From Paenibacillus sp. N3.4 (lineage in GTDB: Bacteria; Bacillota; Bacilli; Paenibacillales; NBRC-103111), in the NCBI RefSeq assembly GCF_008017805.1, contig NZ_VRTT01000054.1, forward strand, positions 1 through 50,449: a stretch of 50,449 nt of DNA. Reading direction: 5' to 3'. The stretch's first letter is position 1. Every line of letters starts with the position of its first letter. A program made the position numbers and the translations under genes. The notes beneath the pieces were generated by a model that did no database searches, had not been told where the DNA came from, and was given only the letters and a program-made list of their open reading frames with translations. Below are positions 1 through 6,819 of the stretch, piece after piece.

Positions 1-426
1 GTTCATTCTTCCAGTTCTTATGTTGGTTATTTGGCTTTTTGCAGTGTTGTTTGGTTATTTAATGGTCTTGCTGGACGAATGGCTATTTTCCAATTCTGTG
101 GGTGGATGGGTTTAGTTGGTACGTATGGCTGGTTATTACTGCATAAGCTAGTAACTCCGGGTTGGTTCCCGCTTGAAATAAGGTGGGTTCCGGTTAGTGT
201 TATACTGATATGGATTGCTTGGCTTGCGCATCATACCAATAAGCAGGCAGCAAGTATGCTTCTTTTGGTTGGCTGTATGGTTTGGTTTGCTCCAGAGGCA
301 ACGACATTCCTGATCGATGTTGATGTCAGCACACAAGTCATTCAATTATTGTTTACCGGTAAGTTTGTTTCTGTCGGATTGGCTTTATTTCTGTTACGCA
401 AAAAATGGGTAGAGTGGGTTATATAA
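1..426 (+). CDS. Membrane protein of unknown function, 5' end outside the window
   Basis: The reading frame is open from base 1 with no upstream stop, so the gene almost certainly begins before the window; the first internal start-like codon is a TTG at 31. The product is very hydrophobic, with about four predicted membrane segments, and ends in a basic tail (RKKWVEWVI). I recognise no family and no catalytic motif. It stops 3 bases before the ATG of trmK, so the two are probably co-transcribed. Relatives usually have the primary sigma factor gene upstream of trmK, but that cannot be seen here. Its function is unknown. Confidence 0.6.
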   Translation, partial: VHSSSSYVGYLAFCSVVWLFNGLAGRMAIFQFCGWMGLVGTYGWLLLHKLVTPGWFPLEIRWVPVSVILIWIAWLAHHTNKQAASMLLLVGCMVWFAPEATTFLIDVDVSTQVIQLLFTGKFVSVGLALFLLRKKWVEWVI

Positions 427-429
427 CAT

Positions 430-1194
430 ATGGTGAAATTATCAAAAAGACTGCAAATGATTGCAGATCGTGTTCCGGCAGGATCTAAGCTGGCTGACAT
501 AGGTTCAGACCACGCTTTGCTGCCAACTTACTTGGCGCAGCGAGGTGTAATTGTGTTTGCTGTTGCGGGTGAAGTGAATCCAGGTCCTTATGAGGCAGCT
601 AAACGACAAGTATTGGAAAGTGGTTTAGCCAAAACAATTAGCGTCAGATCCGGAGATGGTCTTGCGGTTATCGAAGCCGGCGAAGTGAATGTGATAACCA
701 TCGCCGGAATGGGCGGGAGCTTGATGGCAAGTATTTTGGATGCAGGAAAAAGTAAGCTCCAGGGGGTTACTCATCTTGTTTTACAGCCGAATGTAGGCGA
801 AGATCATGTGCGCCGCTGGCTGCTGGAGCAGGGATGGAAGTTGGAATCCGAGGCGATTTTGGAGGAAGACGGTAAGATTTACGAAATTTTAACGGCTGTT
901 TCGGTGGCGGAAGATGCTAACGAGTCATTGAATGAGCTGTATGCGGAACGTTTATTGCCGAGTAATATCAAGATCAATACAAATAGGCTTCTTCAGTTGG
1001 GGCCTTATTTGATTAATGAACCTAGCGAGGTATGGTTTCGCAAATGGGAAAGTGAACTGAAGAAACTGGAAATGATTGAGGGGCAGCTCAAGCGTTCTGA
1101 CGCTGAAGCTTCTAAGCTGAAAGCGGAGCAAGTCGGACAAGAGATACGAGAAATCAGGGAGGTGCTGGCTTGTTTGCAAAAGGTCAAACCGTAA
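430..1194 (+). CDS. trmK: tRNA (adenine(22)-N1)-methyltransferase TrmK
   Basis: This cytoplasmic enzyme of the YqfN/TrmK family uses S-adenosylmethionine to methylate A22 of tRNA. The N-terminal Rossmann-like domain shows the SAM loop ADIGSDHALLP at about residues 22-32 and the family motif IAGMGG at about 91-96, followed by LQPN, where the catalytic pocket sits in the family. The last 70 residues are charged and helical, matching the C-terminal coiled coil of TrmK. The length of 254 is close to the usual 235-245. The ATG lies 3 bases after the previous stop. The 3' end overlaps the yqfO start by 25 bases, which suggests translational coupling. The trmK-yqfO order is conserved in Firmicutes. 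Confidence 0.93.
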   Translation: MVKLSKRLQMIADRVPAGSKLADIGSDHALLPTYLAQRGVIVFAVAGEVNPGPYEAAKRQVLESGLAKTISVRSGDGLAVIEAGEVNVITIAGMGGSLMASILDAGKSKLQGVTHLVLQPNVGEDHVRRWLLEQGWKLESEAILEEDGKIYEILTAVSVAEDANESLNELYAERLLPSNIKINTNRLLQLGPYLINEPSEVWFRKWESELKKLEMIEGQLKRSDAEASKLKAEQVGQEIREIREVLACLQKVKP

Positions 1195-2279
1195 TACAGC
1201 TATTTGAACAGCTGGCACCCAAACATTATGCGATGCCGGATGATAAGATTGGTCTTCAACTAGGCTCATTGCAAAAAGAAATCAAGAAGGTTCTTGTTGC
1301 CCTTGATGTGACGGACGAAGTGGTAGAGGAAGCCATTCAAGTCGGGGCTAATCTGATTATCGCGCATCATGCGATTATCTTTCGCCCACTGGCTCACTTG
1401 CAGACAGATTCGCCAGCGGGTCGTTTATATGAAAAATTGATTAAGCAGGATATCGCTGTTTATATTGCGCATACGAATCTGGACGTTGCTGAAGGTGGCA
1501 TCAATGATTTGCTCGCCGAAAAACTCGGTTTGACGGACCTTACGCATCTGGAGGATGTACATACAGAAAAACTTCAGAAGCTGGTTGTTTTTGTCCCTGA
1601 GACCCATCACCAAAGTGTACTGGATGCCCTATTCAACGCCGGAGCGGGTGGAATCGGGCAGTACAGCCACTGCAGCTTCAACATCCCCGGAACGGGGACG
1701 TTCCTGCCGCAGGAAGGGACGCATCCGTATATCGGGGAGGTCGGCAAGCTCGAACGCGTACAGGAAGTACGCGTAGAGACGATTGTGACCGCCAGCGTGC
1801 AGCGCAAGGCGGTTCAAGCTATGCTGAAGGCTCACCCCTATGAGGAGGTGGCCTATGACCTCTACCCGATGGACCTCAAGGGTAGAGCGTTTGGTTTGGG
1901 CCGCGTGGGCAAGCTGCCCGCGGCTGTGACACTTGGCGAGCTGACGGAGCTCGCTAAGCAGGTATACGACGTGCCGACGGTGCGCGTCGTTGGCGATCTC
2001 GCACGGCCCATCCGCAAGGTGGCCGTGCTCGGAGGCTCTGGCGGCCGCTATACGCGGCATGCCTTGTTCGCCGGCGCAGATGTGCTCGTCACCGGCGACA
2101 TCGACTACCACACAGCGCACGATGCGTTAGCGGCGGGCCTTGCTCTCATCGACGTCGGGCATAACGTCGAGAAAGTCATGAAGCGCGGTGTTGCTGATTA
2201 TCTCGCTGAGCAGCTTAAGAAGTCGGATACCCAAGTGCTGGCATCCGAGATTAACACAGAGCCATTTCAATTTCTTTAG
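1170..2279 (+). CDS. yqfO: Nif3-like dinuclear metal centre protein (YqfO type)
   Basis: This is a member of the Nif3/YbgI/DUF34 family with a long central insertion, as in Bacillus YqfO; 369 residues is normal for that subtype. The metal-binding motifs are visible: AHHAIIF near residue 66, AHTNLD near 100, and the C-terminal TGDIDYH and DVGHN. The middle region (about 130-235) is the PII/CutA-like insert. The family forms hexameric toroids with two metal ions per subunit; its biological role is not settled. The chosen start is TTG at 1170, inside trmK, preceded by AGGGAGG at a good distance. The second half of the gene is strikingly more GC-rich than the first. Confidence 0.9.
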   Translation: MFAKGQTVIQLFEQLAPKHYAMPDDKIGLQLGSLQKEIKKVLVALDVTDEVVEEAIQVGANLIIAHHAIIFRPLAHLQTDSPAGRLYEKLIKQDIAVYIAHTNLDVAEGGINDLLAEKLGLTDLTHLEDVHTEKLQKLVVFVPETHHQSVLDALFNAGAGGIGQYSHCSFNIPGTGTFLPQEGTHPYIGEVGKLERVQEVRVETIVTASVQRKAVQAMLKAHPYEEVAYDLYPMDLKGRAFGLGRVGKLPAAVTLGELTELAKQVYDVPTVRVVGDLARPIRKVAVLGGSGGRYTRHALFAGADVLVTGDIDYHTAHDALAAGLALIDVGHNVEKVMKRGVADYLAEQLKKSDTQVLASEINTEPFQFL

Positions 2280-2342
2280 GCTTTTCTCAATTCTTTGTAC
2301 TGGAATGATTAGCCTAGGAAATGTTTTGTTCATCTTGGGTGG

Positions 2343-2371
2343 TTGTATTTTGGGTGCATTCCTTGTATACT
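2343..2371 (+). promoter_or_regulatory. Promoter of the RNase P RNA gene
   Basis: TTGTAT (2343-2348), a 17-base spacer and TATACT (2366-2371) form a good sigma-A-type promoter. Transcription would start near 2378-2384, just where the RNase P RNA P1 helix begins. The position fits an independently transcribed stable RNA. Confidence 0.7.
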
Positions 2372-2383
2372 AGCAAATGCGTC

Positions 2384-2839
2384 GGAAAGTTTGACAGACA
2401 ATCGCTGGCTGTGGGTAAGCCACAGCGAGAGGAAAGTCCGGGCTCCATATGGCAGGGTGCTGGATAACGTCCAGTCAACGCGAGTTGAAGGATAGGGCCA
2501 CAGAAATGGACCGCCGATGGCTCGAGAGTTTGGCATTAGCGAAACTCGTAGCGTAAGTTTTACGTGAGATGAGCACAGGCAAGGGTGGAACCGTGGTGTA
2601 AGAGACCACGAGGTTCTATGGTGACATAGATCCTGGTAAACCCCACTTGGAGCAAGGCCTAGTGGAACGCAAGCTGCTTTCGAGGCAGCAGTCTTCGCCT
2701 GAGACGCGTTCGGGTTGGTCGCTTGAGCTGTGCAGCAATGTATGGCCTAGATAGATGATTGTCGCTTCAATGGTGGCAGGGGAGCAGACGCCCGTTACGA
2801 CCACTGGAAGTACAGAACCCGGCTTACGGCAAACTTTCC
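2384..2839 (+). ncRNA. rnpB: RNase P RNA, class A-like architecture
   Basis: This is the catalytic RNA of ribonuclease P, which matures tRNA 5' ends. The ends are set by a perfect 10-base P1 helix: GGAAAGTTTG (2384-2393) pairs with CAAACTTTCC (2830-2839). Conserved core blocks are present in order: GAGGAAAGTCCGGGCTCC, CAGGGTGC, CCACAGAAATGG then ACCGCCGATGG, AAGGGTGGAA, GTAAGAGACCACG, GGTAAACCCC, GGAGCAAGGCC, GGCCTAGATAGATGA and ACAGAACCCGGCTTA. The spacing and wording follow the E. coli type A molecule rather than the B. subtilis type B. At about 456 bases it is longer than E. coli M1 RNA (377), with extra sequence near the P13/P14 and P18 regions. The exact mature ends may differ by a few bases. 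Confidence 0.95.
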
Positions 2840-2850
2840 ATACTGTCGGT

Positions 2851-2885
2851 TACCCGCAAGGCTTATGCCTTGCGGGTATTTATGT
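2851..2885 (+). terminator. Intrinsic terminator of rnpB
   Basis: A 12-base perfect stem, TACCCGCAAGGC (2851-2862) with GCCTTGCGGGTA (2867-2878), TTAT loop, then a T-rich stretch. It lies 11 bases after the RNase P RNA end. Confidence 0.85.
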
Positions 2886-2926
2886 TGTCCATCTGTTTTA
2901 GTGGGATATAAGTCCGGATCATTAAT

Positions 2927-3131
2927 GGCTTTGTCGTAAAAAAGCAGCAACAAAGCTGGTAGGGTAAAGGCAGTCAGCCAGCCGGAAGCTTGGTTGTAAC
3001 GCGGTTTTCCAGTGTTACAGAAGGAACCAAGCTAGGCAACTACTCTGTAAGAAGGAAAAACCGACTTACAGAGGTCGAAAAGGCAGTCAGCCAGCGGAAA
3101 GTACATTGTAACGCGGTTTCCAGTGTTACAG
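2927..3131 (+). repeat. Cluster of related palindromic repeats of unknown function
   Basis: Two direct copies of a unit start with the identical 17-mer AAAGGCAGTCAGCCAGC (2966-2982 and 3079-3095). Each is followed by the hairpin core TTGTAACGCGG-tttt/ttt-CCAGTGTTACAG (2994-3020 and 3106-3131). The first copy is enclosed by a further stem, AGCTTGGTT (2987-2995) with AACCAAGCT (3025-3033). Between them lies a third hairpin, CTCTGTAAG (3043-3051) with CTTACAGAG (3065-3073); its GGAAAAACC loop makes it look like the same element in inverse orientation. A further stem, GCTTTGT with ACAAAGC, lies upstream around 2928-2955. There is no open reading frame. The span between rnpB and the marR promoter contains nothing else I can identify. 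It may be a dispersed intergenic palindrome family. Confidence 0.7.
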
Positions 3132-3166
3132 AGAGAGGAGCCCCAATAACGGCTCAGTAGTAAGTA

Positions 3167-3195
3167 TTGACATTCCAGTTAAATTACTTAATAAT
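3167..3195 (+). promoter_or_regulatory. Strong promoter of the marR-thioredoxin operon
   Basis: A perfect TTGACA (3167-3172), a 17-base spacer and AATAAT (3190-3195, one mismatch to consensus). The start would fall at about 3202, exactly at the left arm of the inverted repeat described next. That geometry fits a repressor blocking initiation. Confidence 0.8.
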
Positions 3196-3201
3196 TAAAT
3201 T

Positions 3202-3260
3202 GTTAAATGTTTACTAACTAAATATTTAAGTTATAAACATTTAGTTAGTAAACATTTAAC
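3202..3260 (+). promoter_or_regulatory. Large perfect inverted repeat, probable MarR operator
   Basis: GTTAAATGTTTACTAACTAAAT (3202-3223) is repeated as its exact reverse complement at 3239-3260, separated by 15 AT-rich bases. Each arm contains TTTAGTTAGTAAA (or its complement), which resembles the TTTA/TAAA-flanked palindromes bound by MarR dimers. Its place at the transcription start and 51 bases before the marR gene suggests autorepression. That MarR binds here is an inference. Confidence 0.7.
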
Positions 3261-3311
3261 TGCAGCTCTTTATTATGCATTGGACTGTAAAATCCAAAGG
3301 AGGCTTCTAAA

Positions 3312-3836
3312 ATGACAGATTCATCTGATTCATCATTTCTTGTTCAAGAGTTAGCTCGTACGTTTGGTCAATTAGCAAGATCAAGTAACAAGAGTCGATC
3401 TTTTAAAGGACTGCGACAAAGTGAGTTTACCCTGCTGACAACTGTTTCTTATTATACCGGCGCGAATGCTGAAGGAATCAAGATTTCTGAGCTTAGTCGA
3501 TCTCTAGATGTAACGCCGGCTGGAGCTACACATTTGGTGGATGCCCTTGAGGAAATAGGTTATTTGGAGCGACTGTCGGACCCCAACGATCGAAGAATTG
3601 TTCTCGTGCGAACAACGGCAAAAGGGGAGGAACAAATAAAAGAAACAGAAGCACACTTCTTCCATGTATTTAAAGAATTAGCGGAACATCTCGGTGAGCA
3701 AGACGCAAAGGAATTGATTCGACTTTTGAGAGCTAGTCTTGGCTTTTTGCGGGAGGTTGAAGTAGTTGGCGTTATTAGAGGTAACGGATCGAACTTTTGC
3801 GGAAGCCATTCGAGTTCAAGGTGTTACAGTGGTTGA
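3312..3836 (+). CDS. MarR-family transcriptional regulator
   Basis: This is a winged-helix DNA-binding protein. The helix-turn-helix lies at about residues 52-80 (ISELSRSLDVTPAGATHLVD) and the wing at about 85-105 with the family signature DPNDRRIVLVRTT. Flanking helices would form the dimer interface. The start is ATG with AAAGGAGG 7 bases upstream. The recognisable domain ends near residue 152 (FLREVEV). The last 20 or so residues are serine- and glycine-rich and overlap the thioredoxin gene by 71 bases, so the true 3' end may have been altered by an indel in the T-run at 3744-3748. It probably represses its own operon through the inverted repeat at 3202-3260. The signal is unknown; pairing with thioredoxin suggests redox sensing, but that is inference. 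Confidence 0.88.
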   Translation: MTDSSDSSFLVQELARTFGQLARSSNKSRSFKGLRQSEFTLLTTVSYYTGANAEGIKISELSRSLDVTPAGATHLVDALEEIGYLERLSDPNDRRIVLVRTTAKGEEQIKETEAHFFHVFKELAEHLGEQDAKELIRLLRASLGFLREVEVVGVIRGNGSNFCGSHSSSRCYSG

Positions 3837-4095
3837 TTTTGGTGCGCCCTGGTGTCCTCCTTGTAAAACGTTATTGCCGATTCTAGAGGAGTTAGATAGG
3901 GAATATGAAGGCGAAATTTCTATTTTGAAGGTGAATGTGGATGAATCGCAACAAACGGCGAGATTGTATAGTGTGATGTCGATGCCAACTGTCATCTTCT
4001 TTACTAATGGAGAAGCCTTAGATAAGCTAGTTGGCTTGCAATCTAAAGACGTTTATGCGAATAAAATCACAGGATATTTAAGCAATATGAAATAA
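3766..4095 (+). CDS. Thioredoxin-family protein with a WCPPC active site
   Basis: A 109-residue single-domain thioredoxin. The motif APWCPPCK at about residues 27-34 gives the CXXC redox pair, and SMPT near residue 74 is the conserved cis-proline loop. There is no signal peptide, so it is cytoplasmic. The standard thioredoxin motif is WCGPC; proline in place of glycine is unusual and usually shifts the redox potential. The start is TTG at 3766 with GGGAGG 9 bases upstream, inside the marR 3' end, which implies co-transcription and perhaps translational coupling. A strong terminator follows. Its substrates are not evident. Confidence 0.9.
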   Translation: MALLEVTDRTFAEAIRVQGVTVVDFGAPWCPPCKTLLPILEELDREYEGEISILKVNVDESQQTARLYSVMSMPTVIFFTNGEALDKLVGLQSKDVYANKITGYLSNMK

Positions 4096-4102
4096 CAGTA
4101 AA

Positions 4103-4140
4103 GATGGGCCAAGCGGCAAATGCTTGGCCCATCAAATGTT
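4103..4140 (+). terminator. Terminator after the thioredoxin gene
   Basis: A 12-base perfect stem, GATGGGCCAAGC (4103-4114) with GCTTGGCCCATC (4122-4133). The following T-tract is weak on this strand. It may also end the minus-strand protease transcript. Confidence 0.7.
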
Positions 4141-4204
4141 TAATATCTATATTTTTGAGTAATCAGATTCAGCTGACGAAATAATTGTTGTGGCCATATG
4201 GAGC

Positions 4205-5461
4205 TTAAAGTTGTTGCCTGTTTAGCCATTCTACAGCTTTGACCACATCAATAAGGCCAAAACCGAAATATTTATCTCGGCCAGGTGTGCCTAAGTCTTG
4301 CGCCGATTTTCTCATGATCTCGTACACCTCGGTATTTTTCAACGCCGGATTTGTGGAGCGAATGAGAGCTGCCAAAGCAGTCACATGAGGACTTGCCATG
4401 GATGTACCTGATAAGGCTGCATATTGATTGTTCGGATACGTACTAGCAATGCTTACGCCCGGTGCTGTCACATCAATATAATCGCCGTAGTTGGAGAAAG
4501 GTGCTTTTTTATTCTCCGAATCGCTGGCGGCTACGGCGAATACTTCGGTATATGCGGCAGGATAGCCAGGTCTTTCCGTATTGTCATTGCCGCTCGCCGC
4601 GATAATCGCCACATCTTTGTCATACGCATATTTGATTGCATCATGCAGAAAGCTGGAATCCGCATAGTTGCCTAAGCTAAGGTTCATTACTTTGGCACCA
4701 TGATCTGCCGCCCAAATTATACCTTGCGCAACGGAATATGTGCTTCCCGCTCCTGTTTGATCTAATACTTTCACGGGCATCACTTTGTTGTACCAGGTCA
4801 TACCTGCAACACCGAGGTTGTTATTTACAATCGCGGCAATGACACCTGCGACATGTGTTCCATGCCCAACATCATCTTGTGGGGAGTCCGAACTGCTGAT
4901 GACATTATACCCTGGCAACAGTTGGCCTTTTAAATCCTGATGCTGTAAATCCGCCCCTGTGTCTACCACTGCTACAATGATATCTTTGGCTCCGCGATTC
5001 ACTTGCCAGCCCTGGACAGTTTCAATCAGTGGAAGATTCCACTGATACTTGCTATACAAATTATCATTGGGTATAAAATTAGGTGACAGGTTCGATGTTT
5101 GTTGATTAAGTCCACTATCTTTGGTTGCATCATAAGTATCACTGGAACTTGTATCTCTATTTTCTTGATCATCATAATAGTCATTGGTCAAATATAAGAA
5201 ATGAGGTTCTACATAGGCCACCGACCATTTTTTGAAATAAGCCATTAAGGCTTTTGCTTCCATGGCTTCCGTACGGAATACATACGTATATCCTAATTTT
5301 TGTACGGAATTTGCTTTGATTTCAGTTTTGATTTGTGCTAAGTCAGCTTCGCTAGGGTCCTGATTAAATCGAACTACAACTTCATTTTGATGATAATGGC
5401 TTGTTCCCTGGTTGTCTTCGGGGTGATCGACAACTTTATCTTGCAAGGTATCCGTATGCAC
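4205..5461 (-). CDS. Subtilisin-family (S8) serine protease, catalytic part of a frameshifted gene
   Basis: The catalytic triad is visible: Asp167 in VVDTGAD, His200 in GHGTHVAG and Ser354 in GTSMASPHV, with the oxyanion Asn in ASGNDN near 292. Residues 25-95 resemble an I9-type inhibitor propeptide ending in YVEPHFLYL. As drawn, the frame starts with a poor GTG, lacks a signal peptide and has no good ribosome site. Upstream of that GTG the same frame continues as YPSENRYKVES, and the preceding gene (5472-6062), which does have a signal sequence, ends 10 bases away in another frame. The two are very probably one secreted protease of about 618 residues split by a one-base indel between 5474 and 5515. 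Confidence 0.85.
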   Translation of the reverse strand: MHTDTLQDKVVDHPEDNQGTSHYHQNEVVVRFNQDPSEADLAQIKTEIKANSVQKLGYTYVFRTEAMEAKALMAYFKKWSVAYVEPHFLYLTNDYYDDQENRDTSSSDTYDATKDSGLNQQTSNLSPNFIPNDNLYSKYQWNLPLIETVQGWQVNRGAKDIIVAVVDTGADLQHQDLKGQLLPGYNVISSSDSPQDDVGHGTHVAGVIAAIVNNNLGVAGMTWYNKVMPVKVLDQTGAGSTYSVAQGIIWAADHGAKVMNLSLGNYADSSFLHDAIKYAYDKDVAIIAASGNDNTERPGYPAAYTEVFAVAASDSENKKAPFSNYGDYIDVTAPGVSIASTYPNNQYAALSGTSMASPHVTALAALIRSTNPALKNTEVYEIMRKSAQDLGTPGRDKYFGFGLIDVVKAVEWLNRQQL

Positions 5462-5471
5462 GGACTCTACT

Positions 5472-6062
5472 TTATAACGGTTTTCGCTCGGATAAGGCTT
5501 CCAATCGCAAGTTTTTCATTTGATGATCGGTTACTTGATAGAGAATGTCTTGATGAATAACGCCAATTAAGGTACTGCCACTTACGGCTGAGGGTAAGCC
5601 TTGCACAAAATAAATGTGCTTCCCTTCACCAAATTTAGGAGATTGATAGTGTTGACCTGCGTCAGTGGCTGATTTTGCAGCTTTTAAGTAATCAGTTGCC
5701 TGTTCCAGAGAGGAAGTTGGCAGTTCACCTACTTTAATTCCTTGTTCAAAAGGTTGATTGCGTTTGGACCAAATAAGCATGTCCATTTTCTCATGTGCAG
5801 TTTTCATTTCGGCAAGAACTTGCTGAGCGGGTTCACCAGTATCGATTCTACTGAGCATTTTCGCATAATCAATCGAGCATTGACTTCGGCAGAGATCGTC
5901 TGTTAATTTAACATCCTGGTCTAAAAGAGCTTTTTTGGCTGTAGTTTCGTACTTCACGCTGTAAACCTCGGGCCCTGGTTGTTTGGGGTGACTCGGATGC
6001 TGTGGAAACAAGATAATGCCTAATCCAAGAACAAGAGCAATAGAAGTAAAATACCGCCACAT
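5472..6062 (-). CDS. N-terminal part of the S8 protease, signal peptide and accessory domain
   Basis: The product of about 196 residues begins with a short basic segment and a hydrophobic stretch (YFTSIALVLGLGIILFP) typical of a signal peptide or anchor. A helical region with two Cys (CRSQC) and a small beta-rich region follow. I recognise no catalytic motif. The ATG at 6062 is preferred over the TTG at 6068 because AAGGAGG sits 6 bases upstream of it. The frame runs into TAA right before the protease frame becomes open; deleting one base (for instance in the A5 run at 5512-5516 or in the TT at the CCTTATCC stretch) fuses the two. It is best read as the 5' half of the protease gene. Confidence 0.65.
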   Translation of the reverse strand: MWRYFTSIALVLGLGIILFPQHPSHPKQPGPEVYSVKYETTAKKALLDQDVKLTDDLCRSQCSIDYAKMLSRIDTGEPAQQVLAEMKTAHEKMDMLIWSKRNQPFEQGIKVGELPTSSLEQATDYLKAAKSATDAGQHYQSPKFGEGKHIYFVQGLPSAVSGSTLIGVIHQDILYQVTDHQMKNLRLEALSERKPL

Positions 6063-6306
6063 AAACAACCTCCTTTTGTGCTTGCTTAAACGTCCTTAAG
6101 TGCACGAACGGTTTCATCTCAGATAGGTTTGGAATCGGAGGTTTGTTTTATGCATGGAAAATGGCGTTTTGGATATACCCTTTCACGTTAATTTATGGTA
6201 GGATAGGAATAGCGCAATTAGAGGAGGTCTTCATAGATGGACTGTTTTTAATGTAAAAAATGTTTGTGATTCAACACGTACGAAGCTTAAAGAAACAACT
6301 GCCAAA

Positions 6307-6738
6307 ATGGAGCTGTTTTTGAATCAACATTCGCTTTCCCAGTTAAATGTTGAGAATGATCCGGCTATGGATGAATTTTACCGCGGGTATTTACAGGATA
6401 CGCGCCATTTGCTAGTATTTTGCGAAGTAGCTTATGAAAAACTGGGCGTTAGCTTAAGACGTCCGACTTTTAATGTGGATTTCTCAGAAAAAGTACTTTA
6501 TGAAGTGTATCATACATGTGTAAACACATTTTTCTATCCTAAAAACGAATGCTATTCCGAAGATGGTCGATATGCTTATACGGGACAAGATGCTATCCGT
6601 TTCCGCAAAAAACCTTCACGCGAAGTTCGCGACTTAACGATTGAACTATCCAAAGTGTTCGAAGAACTTCGTGAAGATCTTTCTTATTACGAAACAGATT
6701 ACATCACTCAGCGCCGCATGCAGGGCGAAAAAGTATAA
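6307..6738 (+). CDS. ypuI: YpuI-family protein, probably 5'-truncated by a frameshift
   Basis: A soluble protein resembling the YpuI (DUF3907) family of Bacillales; its function is unknown. The ATG at 6307 has no ribosome site. About 70 bases upstream, GAGGAGG (6221-6227) precedes an ATG at 6237 with ideal spacing, but that frame hits TAA after four codons, at the T5 run 6245-6249. Removing one T joins MDCFNVKNVCDSTRTKLKE to the 6307 frame, giving a continuous protein of about 166 residues. The likely true gene is therefore 6237-6738. A very strong terminator follows. Promoter elements between 6100 and 6220 are not obvious. Confidence 0.75.
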   Translation: MELFLNQHSLSQLNVENDPAMDEFYRGYLQDTRHLLVFCEVAYEKLGVSLRRPTFNVDFSEKVLYEVYHTCVNTFFYPKNECYSEDGRYAYTGQDAIRFRKKPSREVRDLTIELSKVFEELREDLSYYETDYITQRRMQGEKV

Positions 6739-6763
6739 ATTTTCGAATAATTGACAATAAAAC

Positions 6764-6803
6764 AAATGAAGGGATGCGAATAGAACGCATCCCTTCATTT
6801 TTT
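6764..6803 (+). terminator. Strong terminator after ypuI
   Basis: A 15-base perfect stem, AAATGAAGGGATGCG (6764-6778) with CGCATCCCTTCATTT (6786-6800), runs directly into six Ts. Only a few bases later comes the ribosome site of the next gene, so the glycosidase mRNA must either read through this hairpin or start inside it. Confidence 0.93.
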
Positions 6804-6819
6804 GATAGGAGAATGGTGC

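Noticed and set aside
1629..2120. Minus-strand frame of 163 codons
   Set aside because: Lies wholly in the GC-rich half of yqfO; composition and position are those of a shadow frame.
2890..3160. CRISPR array
   Set aside because: Only two direct units, 113 bases apart, with internal palindromes and no regular spacers; no cas gene nearby.
5472..5515. Programmed ribosomal frameshifting in the S8 protease
   Set aside because: The needed shift is +1, the A5 run is not in a classical slippery heptamer frame, and no stimulatory structure is seen. Other genes in the window show similar breaks, so an indel is simpler.
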